Positions 38,411 through 38,507 of a stretch of 38,507 nt of DNA are shown piece by piece. Made by a program: the position numbers and the translations under genes. Under the pieces are notes generated by a model, which saw only the letters and a list, made by a program, of their open reading frames with translations, was not told where the DNA came from and did no database searches. This DNA is from Providencia alcalifaciens DSM 30120 (GTDB taxonomy: Bacteria > Pseudomonadota > Gammaproteobacteria > Enterobacterales > Enterobacteriaceae): the NCBI RefSeq assembly GCF_000173415.1, contig NZ_ABXW01000003.1, forward strand, positions 1-38,507, given 5' to 3'. Numbering within the stretch: position 1 is the first letter of the stretch; the number at the start of each line of letters is the position of its first letter.

Positions 38411-38472
38411 ACCGTAAAAAATCTTAAAAAAAGGGTTGCAGGAATTCTGCGACTCCCTATAATGCGCATCCA
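38411..38472 (+). promoter_or_regulatory. rRNA operon P1 promoter
   Basis: TTGCAG (38436-38441) and a perfect TATAAT (38458-38463) are 16 bases apart, the sub-optimal spacing typical of rrn P1. The discriminator GCGCATCC and start ACTGAC are nearly the E. coli rrnB P1 sequence (GCGCCACC-ACTGAC), so the start is A38472. An A-rich UP element (38407-38432) precedes it. The leader runs out of the window; by synteny with E. coli purHD-rrnE the 16S gene should follow. Confidence 0.92.
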
Positions 38473-38507
38473 CTGACCGGGAACAAGCCAACGCAAAGCG
38501 CGATAGA

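Overview
The window is a chromosomal segment from an enterobacterium. The gene order secE-nusG-rplKAJL-rpoBC ... thiCEFSGH ... nudC-hemE-nfi-yjaG-hupA-yjaH ... purHD next to an rRNA operon promoter is the E. coli rpoBC/thi/hupA/purHD neighbourhood. Protein sequences are very close to E. coli in the core genes. Very AT-rich intergenic DNA, A/T-ending codons and ERIC repeats point to the Morganellaceae, most likely Providencia or a near relative. The genus is an inference; the order Enterobacterales is secure.

Layout, left to right. (1) 1-12625: the transcription/translation supercluster on the plus strand: a terminator (probably of tufB), secE-nusG, rplK-rplA with an L1-type leader, rplJ-rplL with an L10-type leader, an attenuator and a processing hairpin, then rpoB-rpoC and a strong terminator. 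(2) 12635-18402: a region with no counterpart I recognise in the E. coli rpoC-thi interval. It holds a PNPOx-like flavoprotein, a SAM methyltransferase, an AT-rich gap, a von Willebrand A (VWA) protein with a His/Cys-rich tail, and a pepT-like / dcuC-like overlapping gene pair. (3) 18920-24708: the thiamine operon thiCEFSGH on the minus strand, with its own promoter feeding directly into a TPP riboswitch. (4) 24725-30370: an ERIC element, then a minus-strand operon encoding a periplasmic binding protein, a cytoplasmic alkaline-phosphatase-superfamily hydrolase, two ABC permeases, an ABC ATPase and a HAD-family phosphatase. It is preceded by four PhoB-like half-sites at exact 11-base spacing. 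(5) 30471-35070: nudC, hemE, nfi, yjaG, hupA and yjaH on the plus strand. (6) 35085-38507: a second ERIC element, purH-purD on the minus strand behind a near-perfect PurR box, a consensus DnaA box, and a complete rrn P1-type promoter firing out of the right edge.

How they work together: most of the window is housekeeping, and each block shows its expected control (ribosomal-protein autoregulation, TPP riboswitch, PurR, rRNA promoter). The part most likely to be new biology is block 4. The sequence suggests a phosphate-starvation operon that imports an intact phosphorus-containing organic compound and releases phosphate inside the cell with one or two hydrolases; the substrate is unknown. The VWA protein in block 2 is the second unexplained item.
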